A stretch of 64,000 bases of DNA from Rhizopus sp. PT2906 (GCA_025529335.1 JAMYHX010000029.1:1-64000), one strand, 5' to 3'; positions 28,901-41,768 are shown, numbered from the stretch's first letter. The notes: a model not told the origin generated them from the letters alone. Translations and numbers: made by a program.

Positions 28901-30205
28901 CCTGATTAACGTTTGGGGGAAACTTTTTATGTATCCGAAAGGCTTATATGGTTTTGTTAACCAAAGTTTTCTCAAATGACGATTCTGAAAAAGAAGAGAG
29001 AGAGAGGTCCTGTGGTCATGATCTCATAAGAAAATATATCACTATGCTACCCACTGACATTGCATACACAGCCCTGTTCCAGTGCATCGGAACATCGGAT
29101 GTCAGATGACTGTTACAAAAAAAGACAAGCTGTCTTGCACCATCTGTTACTCAACTACGAATGCACCTTTTTACTAGAATGATTGACGCCTGTTTGATAT
29201 GAATCATTATAATAATAAAGCGTATCAAATAACAAGTCATAAACTCTTTTTGCAGTCGGCTTATAAGCTTTTACTTTAAAGATAAATACAACGCAGTAAA
29301 ATTATAAATGATAAACGAATAATCAATATGCTTACTAAACCACTAATTCTAGAGCCAGAAGAAAATCACTATACAGCAACGGTAACAGGATTTATTAATG
29401 GAAACAAGTGTGATGTTTATATACATCTCATAGTCCGCCATACGTAAGTTTCCCCATCTGTGCTTATAAAAGTACAAAACCAAGTGGATTCCCCCCACAC
29501 TGCACACTTATATAGGAGAAATACAACAGATATCATTTAGACTTTTTTTTTGGGCAAAAGTATATCATTTCATCCAACCATTTAATCGCGCGCACGGTGA
29601 CCGATCCTTTACTTTTTCTTTGTGTTTTGTCAAACATAAAGTTATGCGCACAGAGAAGATTCATAAACCTCTGTGCACACAGAACCTGTGACTCCATGTT
29701 GATTCTATTTACTGTACACGCAACAGAGAATTAAGTCATACATTAACAGTGATACCTTTGGATAGGACAGCCTTGTCTTTTTTTTTTTTTTGGGTCATTG
29801 ATATCGGAGTGTATATCGTAAACAAGTATACCCCAAGTCAAGATATCTTTTTTATATAATGGAAAAAATTATCTCACGGTGACCCAATATCAACAAAACC
29901 CGTTCAAAGAAAAGGGAAAAAAAAGAAGGAAGGGAAAAAAAATAATGACATGATTCTATGAAACACTCTGATACGCCTTTTTTTTTTCTCTCTCCCTAGT
30001 TTTGTGATCGTTACATGATGTACCACACTCTGGAAGCAAAAACTCGGAAGTGAATATAGACAAGATAATATCTTGAATGTATTTGTCAGCCATGAACACA
30101 TATGATATATAACAAGGGTATTAAAGTTGTTCGGCATAATTGATGACCGATAATATAAATAGAGTGAATGTATGAAAACAAAATTAATGCAGCTTTCTTT
30201 TTAGT
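28901..30205. other. Intergenic with a possible orphan first exon
   Basis: Apart from a short ORF at 29328-29443 (plus) that ends in a good GTAAGT donor with no visible continuation, this stretch holds only AT-rich and T/A homopolymer sequence. Confidence 0.4.
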
Positions 30206-30959
30206 ATGGAATTGAAAGGATCTTGTCACTGTGAAAAAGTTCACTTCAAATTCATCTCTCATACACCGGCACCCGTAAATAGAATAAAAGAAAGAATAAA
30301 TAGACTATTAACCATGCACTCTAGTTTATGCGATGTTATTGGTAAAAAAAAAAAAAAGATGAGGATATACTTGGAAGACACTAACGGAGAATGAAAAGCT
30401 CCATATGCCGTAAATGCCAAGGTGGCGGAGGTTACAGCATTAACATTATGGGAGAAGTAAGTGATATTATGGATTATATAAAAAAGGCGGGGACTAATGA
30501 TGACTTTATAGTTCAAGACATTGGAAGTAACCAAGGGCAAAGAATATTTAAAGTAAGCAATTTCATATTGATAATACACGTATGAGGGCTCACCTTTTAT
30601 AAACATCCGCCAGAGGATATCAAGCCTTGAGAGATAAAGAAAAGGGAGAATTGGGGTAAGAGAAAAGTTGATATAATCATATGGGTCATATCTGATAAGA
30701 AAATAGCGGAAATATTCGTTATTTTTGTTCTGAATGTGGTTCTCATCTCTATGCTTATGATAAGAAATACGAGGAATGGTTTTATCCTTTTGCAAGTTCT
30801 ATTGACACTGATCTTCCAGAATTAAAACCAGAAGAGTGTTATCACATCCTATTGAATTCTAAGGCCAATTGGGTCCATACTCCTTCCCATAACGCATTTG
30901 ATAAGTATCCTGATTGCTCATTAGAGGCATGGCACAAGTCAAATGGCAAATATATTTAG
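30206..30959 (+). CDS. GFA/CENP-V-type zinc protein (glutathione-dependent formaldehyde-activating family), exon joins uncertain
   Basis: The family binds zinc through a CxC...CxxC pattern and is related to S-hydroxymethyl-glutathione synthase. Visible parts: exon 1 MELKGSCHCEKVHFKF and SHTPAP, then a donor at GTAAATAG; ICRKCQGGGGYSINIMGE; GYQALRDKEKGELG; and the last exon YFCSECGSHLYAYDKKYEEW with FYPFASSID, ending AWHKSNGKYI. The 3' join works with donor GG|GTAAGAG and acceptor AATAG|CGGAAAT. I could not find canonical splice sites that join exon 1 to ICRKC, or the middle segment, in frame. So the gene may carry an indel or use sites I missed. Confidence 0.6.
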
Positions 30960-31807
30960 AACAAAAAAAAAAGGTTTTAATAAAAAGCTTAACTTATTCA
31001 CAAACAAATACTTTACCCTTTATGGTCTTGCCGTAAAATGTATCTGGAAGAGGAACACATGTTGAACACACGCGAGCGCGACCGAGCGCGCTTTTTATTT
31101 TGTTTTTTGGTTGATGTAAAGATTAACCATCGATAAAACCGCAACAAGTCCTTGAGAATAACATATAACTTGTATAAACTAAGTCTCTTTTGATCATCTA
31201 TAAACCAAACATACCAAACATACCACACAGACACACACACACACACGGAAAGAGAGAGAAATAAACATCGGAGTTTATTATCAAGACTACACATCAATGG
31301 GGGATCATGCATATTTTGAAACTTTTTTTTTGTCAAGAAAGGAAGGAAAGGGTTCCGCGTTTGGCTTGTAAATTTTCAAGATGAACAGGTCCCGTGTAAC
31401 TGTTTTGTTATTTTGGCGGGATTATCGAATAGTAAAAGAAATATAAACAAAGTTATTTACACGTGAAATGTCTGTGTCCGATAAAAGCTTCATGGTCATA
31501 AAAAGAGATATATAAGCTATAAAGAAGGATGTTACCATATTTCGGAGTTCACATGCAGGAGAGTTGGCAACGGATATTCCGAGAATAGATAATAAAGTTT
31601 GACAGAAAGGGAGAAAGAAGTACAAATTCATGTTTTAAACTTGTATTCATGTTTATTATTGTTGTTTATAAATAAGCGTTTATTTACTTCTTTCTTTTTT
31701 TCCTTATCTTTTTCCTCTTTTCTTCAACAATCCTTTTTTATATAGCTTTTTTGTCTACAGAAACTATATAATTTTCTTTTTCTTTTTTTGACTACTTTCC
31801 TTATATT
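30960..31807. other. Intergenic, no gene seen
   Basis: It contains a CGCGAGCGCGACCGAGCGCG-like GC island near 31069-31090 in otherwise AT-rich DNA and a short CA-rich run (31229-31246). The last 120 bp before 31808 are T/C-rich, the probable promoter of the DP gene. Confidence 0.45.
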
Positions 31808-32918
31808 ATGTCTACAATGTATTCAAGTCATAACAACCCTATGCTCTTCTCATTACCATCACCACCCATCTCCAATCATCGGTCCACAACAACAACAACA
31901 ACAACAATGATGATGATTGATCGTCTTACGAGACATGATGATAATGTAGAATTGAAACCATTTCTTTTGACTAAATCAAAACATGATGAATACTATCTAC
32001 CACCAATCCAGCATGTCTACACTCCTTCTTCCAGTCCCTTTGATCATTCATCGGAATCAGCAAGTGAAGAAGATGAAGATTATACGACACCCTATCGCAA
32101 GAACTCAATTGCTTCTCTCTTGAATTCACCTACTCCACAACCTGTACAGTTAAAGAGAGGAAGACCGCGTCAGGAAAAAACTACACCTGTGGTGATGAAA
32201 CGTCGTCGCAAGGAACAGCAAGACTGTTTATTGCCCAACGAATTCTTACCTCGCGCTACAAAGGGTTTACGCCATTTCAGCAAGCAAGTCTGTGATAAAG
32301 TAGCCGAAAAAGGCGTGACTACGTATAATGAAGTAGCAGATGAACTCGCCATGGATATTCAAAAGTCAATTGGCAGTGTAAGCTAATCTTTGCTTTTAAT
32401 GATCGTATCTAATTATTTTATAGAAGCATTCTTACGATCAAAAGAATATAAGGCGCAGAGTCTACGATGCGTTGAACGTACTGATGGCCATGAACATCAT
32501 CACCAAGGACAAAAAAGTCATCAAATGGCTTGGTATTCCTGAATGCTACAATAGCAACAAGGCACCATCAAGAAACGAAGAGCAAAAAGAATTATTAAAG
32601 GAAATTGAAAAAGAAGAACTACGACAAAGCGAATTAGTCCACTCTTTGCATCTGCTGCGCGGCATCGTGAACGACAAAATAGCAAAACATGATCATATCA
32701 GTAATGTCATCTTGAGAAATCAGCAGTCACCTGAAAAAGACGAAAGCAGAAAGATCGCTTTACCCTTTTTCATTGTTCGATGTCCGTCCATGAATGCTCA
32801 AGATATTCAACTATCTTCAGATCAGCATTCAGCTGTCATTTCTTTTATGAACGATAATAATGACGATCAGCATGTTATCATTGAAGACACAGAGGTGCTC
32901 AGACATTTGAACATCTAA
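31808..32918 (+). CDS. Transcription factor DP (E2F dimerisation partner)
   Basis: DP pairs with E2F to control G1/S genes. Exon 1 (31808-32377) has a disordered N-terminus with Thr and Met runs, an acidic patch, a basic AT-hook-like KRGRPRQEK, and the start of the winged helix (GLRHFSKQVCDKVAEKG, then TTYNEVADEL). Exon 2 (from 32424) gives the rest, SYDQKNIRRRVYDALNVLMA with MNIITKDKKVIKWLG, which is the DP-specific recognition sequence. It continues with a coiled coil and the DP C-terminal domain (LPFFIVRC). The join after IGS is in phase. The total is about 355 residues. Fungi with canonical E2F/DP are mainly the early-diverging lineages, consistent with the organism call. Confidence 0.93.
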
Positions 32919-33366
32919 TTCGCGCGCGTGTGTACAAACAATACCTTTTTCCTTTTATTCATATGCCCTTTCATTCTTTTTACATAACCCTCTTCCCTTT
33001 CTTTTTTTATCAACTATCATGCCTATGTCATTCTTCCTCTCCTCGACAACATTCTCTCTCTCTCTCTTTAATTTATATATATATACACACACACACAAAC
33101 AACACAATTATATATAGTTCTTTTTACATTGATTTTCTATGTGAATTATCCTTTTTTTTTTCTTTCTCTCAATAAAAATTGCAATTTTTAAGGTTGATTG
33201 ATTTGGCCTACACTAAATAGATGTAAACATAAATATATGTGTATATATCATAGACATGTGTCTATACATATAAATGTATACATTATATACAAACAAAGAC
33301 GTATTTTTTATTGTAATAAGATGATAAGATACAAGAATAATAGATGTATATAAACAAACAAATTTT
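32919..33366. other. 3' intergenic region between convergent genes
   Basis: This is about 450 bp of TA- and CT-rich simple sequence between the stop codons of the DP and Zn2Cys6 genes. No gene is seen. Confidence 0.6.
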
Positions 33367-35884
33367 TCAATCCAGCAGCCATCTACCTTCTCCATGATGA
33401 TGATCATCTATCGTTGGTTGTGCTTGAGGTGGATGAGTATAGTCAGGATGATGTGAGGTACTAGATGAGGGTTGTTGCTTTGACATGTTTCCTATAAGGG
33501 TTGAATGAGTGTATTATGAATATTATAGGTCTGTATGTACCTGGAAACCCAGTTACCCAGACAGCAGCTGTCATAGCATCAACAGAGGACTGTCGACTAC
33601 TGTGTTGCCTCTTTGGATAATGACTATTTGTACTATTTGGACTTGTTGTACTACTACTATTGCTATCCGAAAAGCTGGGCTGTCTCTGATGATGAATGAG
33701 AGCAGCTGCCTTTTTGCTTTGTTGAATAAGTGCATCATCCTGCAAGAGAAAAGGTTCACCAAAGCTATTGACCAAAGACGACGTCTGATAATGAAGCGTT
33801 TGAACTTCGGATTCAAGAAAGAATTTTGACCATGGTCTCTGGGTAGGAGCCGAAGGTGCAGCCCAGCTGGTCTTGAGGACAGAGGCTTGCTTTGTCGGTT
33901 GAGGAAGAGGTAATTTTGTCTGGTAAAGCAGTTCGTCCTTTTTGTCTTCATAGAATGGAGGATTATCTACCATAAAAATGTCATACATGAGTGCTGCATC
34001 TTCTGTATTATCCAAGAATCCAATTTCCCTTGCACGCGAAGTATGGCTCGTGCTTCCATCACTGCTACTACTGCTGCTACTTGTTGTTGTTGTTGTTGTG
34101 GCATGAGTTTGGCTGTGTGGATGGTTATCCTCAAGGGTATAATCCTCAAATGTTTTAACCTTTTTAGCAACAGGCATATATTGATTAAACTGTTGGAACT
34201 GCTGGCGTTTATCTGGCTCGTAATAATCAACTAAGCCCAAATTGTAATTCATGCTTCTTTTTTGTCCGACCATTGGTACGCTTGCAGGAGAAACGTACTT
34301 TGAGAATAAATACTGTTGTTGTTGTTGTTGTTGTTGTTGTTGTATTTGTTGCATATGCTGCTGGTGTTCTTCAGCACCCCTATGTAACTTGTCAAGTTGT
34401 TCTCGATCAAAGTCTGATATCGGTCGTTTATTCTTAACTGCTTCTTTTGCACAGGGACTAGGCACCTCATTATGAGGCAAATCCATATCTTGGACAAGTA
34501 GCTTATCCAAGGTTTTTTCAAATACGTCAATGTAAGAAAACTCTTTTAGAAGCTGAATAAACTGTGTAAGGAGCTCAGGACACCTCTTGTTGGAGACACA
34601 TGTAAAGATGAAACAAACAGAATGTAAGACTGCAAAAGGAACACATTTAGTATCTGTCCTTGAGAGTATCTGATGGATGAGCTTGAGCATGTCTAGACAT
34701 ATTTCTGAACAGATGTCTTCTTCGTCGTCGGTTGTGCTGTAGAGTTGGATGACTAGCATATGATGATACAAGAGAACAGCCTGTTCGAGAATCTCGACTG
34801 TATTACATGGCTGTCTTTTTGGTTTGATAATAGAGTCAAGTGAGTCCTAAAAGAGATATTGGCTCTCTAATAACTTTGTTGGATTTTAATTTTACCTGGA
34901 TTAATTTCAAGTCAGTTGATCTTCTTTCCAAAATAATTCGTTTCAGAAAGTCAGTATAGGCCTCTGTCATCTCAAACGCCCACAATTGGTTGTCATTTAG
35001 GCCAGTTGGTTTCATGCTTGCGTCAAGTTCACCAAAATAGGGTCTTCTAAGGTGTACAGTGAGCCAAATATACCAAGCGTCCAAGGTCCTTAGAAGAGCT
35101 CCATTCAGATTACCTTTTGACTGAGCCAAATCAAGGCCCAACCGAATGGTCATGAATGCCTGTTCTTCACTAATTGCCATACACTGGAAATGAGCCAGTA
35201 GCACAGCTGCTTCGATCAAGTGTTGGTCCTGTTCTTTTTGGTCTAGCATAGGAAAACATGAATCAATAAAATGTCGATGTGCCTCACGGTAGAATAGACG
35301 AGCATAGTTTTCGTCCAATGGATACAGCATGATAGCCAGCACACTGTAGACCAATAGAGATGACTGCACATCAATCCAGGGACCATAAAGTAAATGATGA
35401 GTGATAAACTGCTGAAGGGCATCCTTCACCCAGGGATCGTGTAGAACGGAATCCAGCTTGTGTTCAAGTGCAATTGAGGTAATATCGATCGAATATGTCG
35501 GGATGTGAAAGATGTCGAGAAATAAGAGTGGACAGGATGTCCTGTAATTCTTGGTCCTGTAGTGATCATCTAGGAACTGGAGTTTATCTAGCATCACCTG
35601 GTGTCTATTGGACTTGCTACGTGGCCGAGTGGGTTTGTCACTATAAGTACATGTCGCCTTGTTGGATTCGCATCGCTGGCATGGGTTTTCTATAAAGATG
35701 ATTTATATATACATATACTGGTTTCGAAAATAAGGGGAACAACAAAAAAGCTATAATTGTATACATTACTGCCGTCACATCGCATTTTTTTCGCTCGACA
35801 CACTTCACATGCTTTACTGACTTTATGTCGCTTAAGAGGAAAATCGCTTGTTGAACAAGAGTGCCATCTGAATGTACCCGTCAT
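33367..35884 (-). CDS. Zn2Cys6 (zinc cluster) transcription factor
   Basis: Exon 1 (35770-35884) starts MTGTFRWHSC and encodes the first half of the zinc cluster (KACEVCRAKKMRCDG). It splices at GGCA|GTAATG to exon 2 (from 35689), giving KNPCQRCESNKATCTYSD, the complete six-cysteine binuclear cluster. The middle region (VMLDKLQFLDD onward) is helical and includes YSVLAIMLYPLDENYARLFY and GLDLAQSKGNLNGALLRTLD, like a fungal regulatory middle homology region. The C-terminal half is disordered, with a poly-Gln run (about 34315-34345), Thr/Ser runs and NSTNSHYPKRQ. A small last exon ends EGRWLLD. The total is about 770 residues. The target pathway is unknown. Confidence 0.85.
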
Positions 35885-37125
35885 ATTAATTATGGAAAAG
35901 AAGAAAAAGGGAAGAGAGAAAAGGGTAAACAAAAGAAAAAGGAAAAAAAATAGTTTATATCGTATGAAATAAGTAATGTTTGAACATCCTATTTGTTTAT
36001 TGTACAAAGTACCCCTTCTGATAAGATCACAATAGTTTGTTTATTTTTCACAAAGAGTAGAAGGATAAAAAGAAAGAAAGAAAGAAAGACAAAAAGGAGT
36101 TAGACGCTTTGACCCTCTTGTCTTGCTTGTTTCGTTGTATGTGTGTGTGTGTTTTTGTCAGAGCTGGTTTTTTTTTTTGTTTGTTTGATGTTGTATCCAT
36201 GTCTATTTTTTTTTTCCCTTCGGCTCATTCGGAAACATTGTCTCTGGGTAGGACAAATTGACTTGCAACAGAAAAATAAAACTTTGTTATTATAAACTAA
36301 CTATTTACATAACCATCCTATTATTCATGCATTTTATGTAAATTCTTTAACGCCTGTCTATTGTCATGGCAATACATTATAAAAAATATAAAATATAAAA
36401 TATAAAAATGAAGATCATTTGGACTCTTAGTTTCCCAACATCCCGAACCGACCGTTGTATCATAGGTGTGTCACATGTAATGAAAAGAATGATGTTTGAA
36501 TTACACTAAAAGTCGCGCGCCTCATTATGAAGTTGCAGGATCACAGAAATAGAGGTCATAGTTTGCATATATATACTTTTCAAACTGGGTTTGTCAATAC
36601 TCTTTATGCTTGATGACAAACTGGGTGTAATATATATATGTATACAGAGAAATGTGTGTCCCATTAAATTTGCCTGAAGAATGATATCCTTTTTTGTTGA
36701 TTTGTTTTCATTAAAGAGCACCCCTCCCTTTGTTATTAGTCTGTTGTCTTTTATTCCCCAGATACCACTGAAAAAAAAAACAGCCAGGTAAAAACTAACC
36801 AAGACTAATGCGCCTTGATATTTCAGGCCCTCCCTTTTATAAGTTTACTTTGCTGAAGCAAGATAACATCCATTATTGAAATATTATATCTTATCCAAAG
36901 TATATATGATTTTATCAACACTATAATAATATCCTTAAATAATATTAAACAATGCGCACTTATGGGTCTCTTTTTCAACAGCTACTACTCCACTGTCAAG
37001 GCTCAGTGTAACAAGTAAATAAACATTTTGGTACTGTCAGAATAATATGAAAAACATTGATGTATGCTTGACAATAGTTTATTGTTCAAATCATCTCTAC
37101 ACTCTTTAGCAAGTGATGATGTATG
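35885..37125. other. Intergenic, simple repeats only
   Basis: It contains (AAAG)n at about 36070-36089, short TG and T tracts, and otherwise AT-rich DNA. ORFs here show no family resemblance. Confidence 0.5.
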
Positions 37126-38095
37126 TTACACTTTCAGGGTATCATTAGAGTTCTTAACCACATGTAATCCAAACCGTTTTCCCCTATTAAAGTACATTTG
37201 CCAGACAGATGCTATGATCCATAGTCCCAACACACTACAGAGCATACCGTATACTCTGAGATCAATATGGTATGTTGTTTTGTAGTATGGTCTAAATGTC
37301 AAAATACCCTCTATACCCTTAGAAAACCCTGTTTGGACGAATACGTCGAGGCCGAGAACAAATAGATAGGCACCAATAAATGACATGGACACGATGACCG
37401 CAATAAACTCAATCACAACAACAGATAGCGTAAATACAAGGGCGATCGACAAACTCACCAAGTGCCTTGTGAGGGTATACCTGATAATAAAGTCATCTCT
37501 CCAACACCACACGAATAATGAAAACATGTAACCGGCGACGCCTATTAAAAAAGCAAGTGTTAATTTATGCATTTTTTTATTTATTCCCTCTCCCTCTTTC
37601 TCTTTGTCTTACAGCATAACAAGTAAAGACTAAGTTTCCAAAAGTATGATGTGGCTAAGCCAAAGAACAATCCAGCCCCTACACATGCACAAAGATAAAC
37701 AGTAGATGCCATTGGATAACCGTGAACTGGCTCTGCTACTCGTAAACTAACCCAAGTAACACCCGCTGGAAGGAAATCGTTGGATGATTTAGTTCTTTTT
37801 TTTTTTTTCTTTATCTTCTTACCTCCTAGAACAAATCCAACCATCCCCATTGTCACTGTGAAAAGAGGAAATCCTGCAGCCATAAAATATACACCAACCA
37901 CCATGAGTAAGACTGCTGCTGTGATGACTTGAATAGGAAATTTGAGTGCAATATGAGTGTCTATAGAAAGGGCGGATGAGTATCCAAAATCGCTGTCTAT
38001 TTTGAGTTACCTGAGGTTGTCTTATGGTCTGAAATTGCATGTGTAAATGACACAAGATATAAACAGCATGAAAATAATAGCCTTTGATATCTCAT
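37126..38095 (-). CDS. DUF4203/TMEM198-like multi-pass membrane protein
   Basis: The start MRYQRLLFSCCLYLVSFTHA looks like a cleavable signal peptide. It splices (TCA G|GTAACT) to DTHIALKFPIQVITAAVLLM, VGVYFMAAGFPLFTVTMGMV and GFVLG, then AGVTWVSLRVAEPVHGYP, YLCACVGAGLFFGLATSYFW, and a last exon with GYMFSLFVWCWRDDFIIRY, SMSFIGAYLFVLGLDVFV and LRVYGMLCSVLGLWII. About seven hydrophobic helices and the glycine-rich pairs fit the TMEM198/DUF4203 pattern. Function in fungi is not known; animal TMEM198 is linked to Wnt signalling, which should not be transferred. Confidence 0.7.
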
Positions 38096-39137
38096 CATAA
38101 AAAGGAGAAATAGCTATTTTTTACATCTTGTATTTATATACGGGAGTAAGTTCAAACATACTACTATTTTTGAATAAATAATGAAAAAAATATAGGGCTC
38201 ATTGTTCTTCTAAAGTAACATGTTTATACTGAGCAAGTTTTAGTAGTTTCCCATCCTCAGAAAAAGGAGCGTAAAAGAATCAAATGCACGCTGACATTCA
38301 ATAATCAAATCTACCCTTGACCAAAGCGTTCTTAAAACATCCACACACACGCATACAAAAACTCGCGGATTTTATCGGATTCCCCTGATTTGAAGGGTGA
38401 TATGACGTGGATGCACGAATGAAACATAAAAATAGGATTATCCCAAAAGTGCGGTATTTGATTTTTCCTACAAACAGTGCATAAGAACTTTGGTTTTCTT
38501 TTTTCTAAACACGAACTCACAGGCAAGTCATAACTTATTGTTATTTTCGTCTTCTGCTTTCAATCTTTTTACTTGTTTACTGATGCTGGGCTAATGTCGC
38601 TCCTTTGGGAATTACATTACTTCTTCACCTAAACAACTAAAAAAGAGTGAAAGCATTTGTAGCACGCTTTATTACGATCCACACGGGGAGAGTCAACCGA
38701 CCTGTAAAACAGCAGTGTAAGGAGCTACCAGCGAGACACATAGAGTAGTTGCCCTTTTATCAATGGCGCGACTTCGTCTTGCGACCATTCCATAATTTGG
38801 GTATGTGCTTAAGACGAAATTTAGTGTATGGATCTCACTAACTTTTTAATCCCAGGAGGAAAGGGAAAGAGTTAGGGATGCTCTAACAAATTTGTTCAAG
38901 CTGGCTATTTCTGAAGCTATTCAGAGATTACTCATTCAATCATTCCTTTTAATGGCTTATGTTTTATTTTGCAGTTATCGATATCAAATAAAGCGCTTTA
39001 CATAAAACTTGATAATCATTTGTCAAATGCAGTGTTCAACAAATTGAAAAGCGCGAGATGAGCCAATAAAAAAGCGCAATTTATTTTAAATAAGTGCGAA
39101 TTGGCATTGTAAAGACTTTTTTTTTTTTTAAATAAAA
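38096..39137. other. Intergenic, no gene seen
   Basis: About 1 kb with no supported exon. The final 30 bp are a T-run and A-rich leader directly before the next start. Confidence 0.5.
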
Positions 39138-39629
39138 ATGTCAGATAAAAGAGAGCCTCTAAAGATTGAATTAAGAAATTATCAACCAACAGATGAGGAG
39201 AGGCAAGTTATGAGATCAGCCATGTTTCGTTTTATTACTCCAAGTAAAAAGAATAATAATGGAGTTTGATGTGATAAATGACTAATGACTAATGATTTTC
39301 ATAGTGCTTTTGGGCGCTGCTGCATTAGGTTATTCTACTGCTGTTATAGGTTTGAAAAGCAAGATTTCATATATGTGCAGTTATTTGATTATTTTAATAG
39401 GAAAATCAAGAAAATGGAGATATTCTACAATAGCCACCTTTTGTAAGTTGTTTTTATTATACATAAGCAAATAGTATTCATTATATAAAAAGTGGGTGTG
39501 AACACAGGTATCCTCTGTGGAGCCATGCTTGGAGCTGATAGAGGCATGAATAAATTAAGAGAAGGATTACCACAAGACTCAAAGCTGCTTGGTATGATAC
39601 ATCAACTGGACGAATTAAAAAAACAATGA
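39138..39629 (+). CDS. Small two-helix membrane protein (OCIA-domain-like topology), unknown
   Basis: Four short exons join in phase to give about 105 residues: MSDKREPLKIELRNYQPTDE, ERQVMRSAMFRFITPS, then MLLGAAALGYSTAVIG, KSRKWRYSTIATF, CILCGAMLGADRGMNKLREG and SKLLGMIHQLDELKKQ. Two glycine/alanine-rich hydrophobic helices flank a basic loop. The arrangement (conserved E-E-R start, small helix, SK-rich loop, second helix, charged end) resembles OCIA-domain mitochondrial proteins, but the match is weak. Its stop codon directly abuts the stop codon of the convergent kinase. Confidence 0.6.
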
Positions 39630-41733
39630 TCATTCCATGGATAAAGGCGATTTTGATTTTGGTACATGATATGTAGGCATAAACGTAATGACCGATTTTC
39701 GTCTTTGTGTGTCTGCTATATCTGACAGATGGACATGCTTTTGACCGCCGATCACAGCTGTGATCCAGCCAGAAGCGATTCGGAACACTTTAGATGATCC
39801 CTCTAGTTTTGTCAATTTTACGACGGCTGTGCGCTGATGTGGGTTATTATTTGAGAGTGAGAAAGATTCGACGATGAACATGGCAACACTCTCTTTTTGT
39901 CTGATATCGAGTTGAGATGTGGGTATAGAAGTGATGGTGTCCTTGATGACAACTGTAGACGTGTTGGGCTGATGAGGGAACATGCTTGACAGGACGTGGC
40001 TTGTCACACGCTTGATCTTACTAAATCGACTGCTGCTTGCATAGGAAGATTTGTTAAGGTCTGAGCTACTGGATGCATGACTCATGGATGTGGTCATCTC
40101 GGTCAATGACGGGTTCGGTGAGGGTGTCATTTTGCTGTCTTTTTTGAGTGGGTACATCCGAGGTTGGTGCTGCTCGACGTGGTTCAGGACCATGATACAT
40201 GTCATTCGGTCATGTCTGTCCATATAGTAGCTAATGCCCATCATATCACAAGCATGTATAACAACCTTCATCAACATGCATTCGTCCTGCTGTGCTAAAT
40301 CGCTAATACCAGGAAGATAACGTACGACATGTTCTGGTGATAGTCTAAAAGAGTAATAATGCACCTGGTCCTTTGTCACTCGCTGATACAGTTGAGATAG
40401 ACTCATATTGGACGTTGCCTTTCTTAACAAGGGCGGTGGTGGGACACTTGGTTGTTTCAATTTACGCATAAAATGCTTGATGGGTGATTTACTCGAACAG
40501 GACTCTAACTGGATGCTACGAGATAATTCATGGATCCGCTGAAGTAGGACATGTCGGATGGCCTCGCGGTGTGTATAAATGTCCTCTGGATGAGGTGACG
40601 CAGGTACCAGTGTACTTGTGTAGTAGGTTGAATGGCCGGTAGGATGACATATGAGCGTTCGTTTCACTCTCTTCTTTTCTTCCTTGTCTATGGGTATATT
40701 TGATTCTATAGAGAACAAATCAGACAATTGACCGTTTTTGTTTAGCCAAGCATCATCTTTTAGAGCTAAATGAACTCTCGTTCTTTTAGTCTTGTCAATG
40801 GACATGCATTTAGATATGGTCTGTTGCAATTCTTTACTCAGACTGTTGGGTATAGTGAAGTTGCCTGCTGTTACATCTCGTCTTAGATCACCGACAGCTA
40901 AAAAAGTAAGGAGGAATTAAAAAAAGTTGAAAAAAAAAGAAGGGGGGACATTTACTGGTTGATTTAGAAAATGGTTCTTCGCCTACTGTCATCCTGTACA
41001 GAGAGACACCCAAGCACCAACAATCCACTTCGGGCCCGATGTATCCATGACCATTGATGATCTCTGGACTATAGTACAACATGGAGCCACATATCGTCTT
41101 TAACCGCCTTCTTCCAAACTTGTTTCCCAATCCGAAATCTGCTATTTTCACCTTCATGTCATGAGTTAATAAGATATTGGGTGCTTTTAAATCTCTATGT
41201 ACGACGCCTTTGGAGTGGCAATAATCCATAGCAGAAACCATCTGCCTAAATATATCTCTTGCCTCATGTTCTGACAAGACACCATGTTTTTGGTGCAAGA
41301 ATTCATCCAGATTATATCCATCAATGTATTCCATCACAAGGTATAGTGTATCCATTGTTTCATAGGTTTGGTATAATCGAACAATATTAGGATGATGCAG
41401 CATTTCCATCAACGTTATCTCTCGAACGAGTCTTGACATGATACGGTAATCATGAACCCTTTTATCGATCACTTTGATTGCTACTTTTTCGTTCGTCAGG
41501 TAATGATTAGCGAGGATGACTTTACTGAACTTTCCTTGCCCGATTGGCTTTATGAATACATAATCTCCAATGCCATTGAGATAACTGTCCGAACTAGGAG
41601 GATAAACCTTTTGTTTGGATGGCTTTTTACCAATAGCATCGGGCTCTGTTACTGCTGTGGATATTTGATGGTTATTATTACTGCTTTGCCGTTTCCATTT
41701 CTTAAATTGATCAGTGACAGCATGAAAAGCCAT
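39630..41733 (-). CDS. CAMK-like Ser/Thr protein kinase with long C-terminal regulatory region
   Basis: The start at 41733 (MAFHAVTDQFKKWKRQSS) follows the 55-nt A/T homopolymer and excludes it from the protein. The kinase domain (about residues 54-310) has PIGQGKFSKVILANHY, VAIKVIDKR, GVVHRDLKAPNILLTHDMKV, IADFGLGNKFG, TICGSMLYYSPEIINGHGY and DCWCLGVSLYRM, so all catalytic elements are present. An intron (GTAAATGTCC...) follows EEPFSKST. Exon 2 completes the lobe (LSKELQQTISKCMSIDKTKR) and adds about 340 residues with Ser-rich linkers. A C-terminal region (ESVAMFIVESFSLS, GWITAVIGGQ) could be a KA1-like domain. It resembles SNF1/KIN-type CAMKL kinases, but I cannot name an orthologue. Confidence 0.85.
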
Positions 41734-41768
41734 TCTGCCCTCTGTGTGTGAATAAGAAAAAGAGAAGG

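Noticed and set aside
36506..36802. 98-codon minus-strand ORF
   Set aside because: AT-rich composition, no motif, no promoter-like pyrimidine leader.
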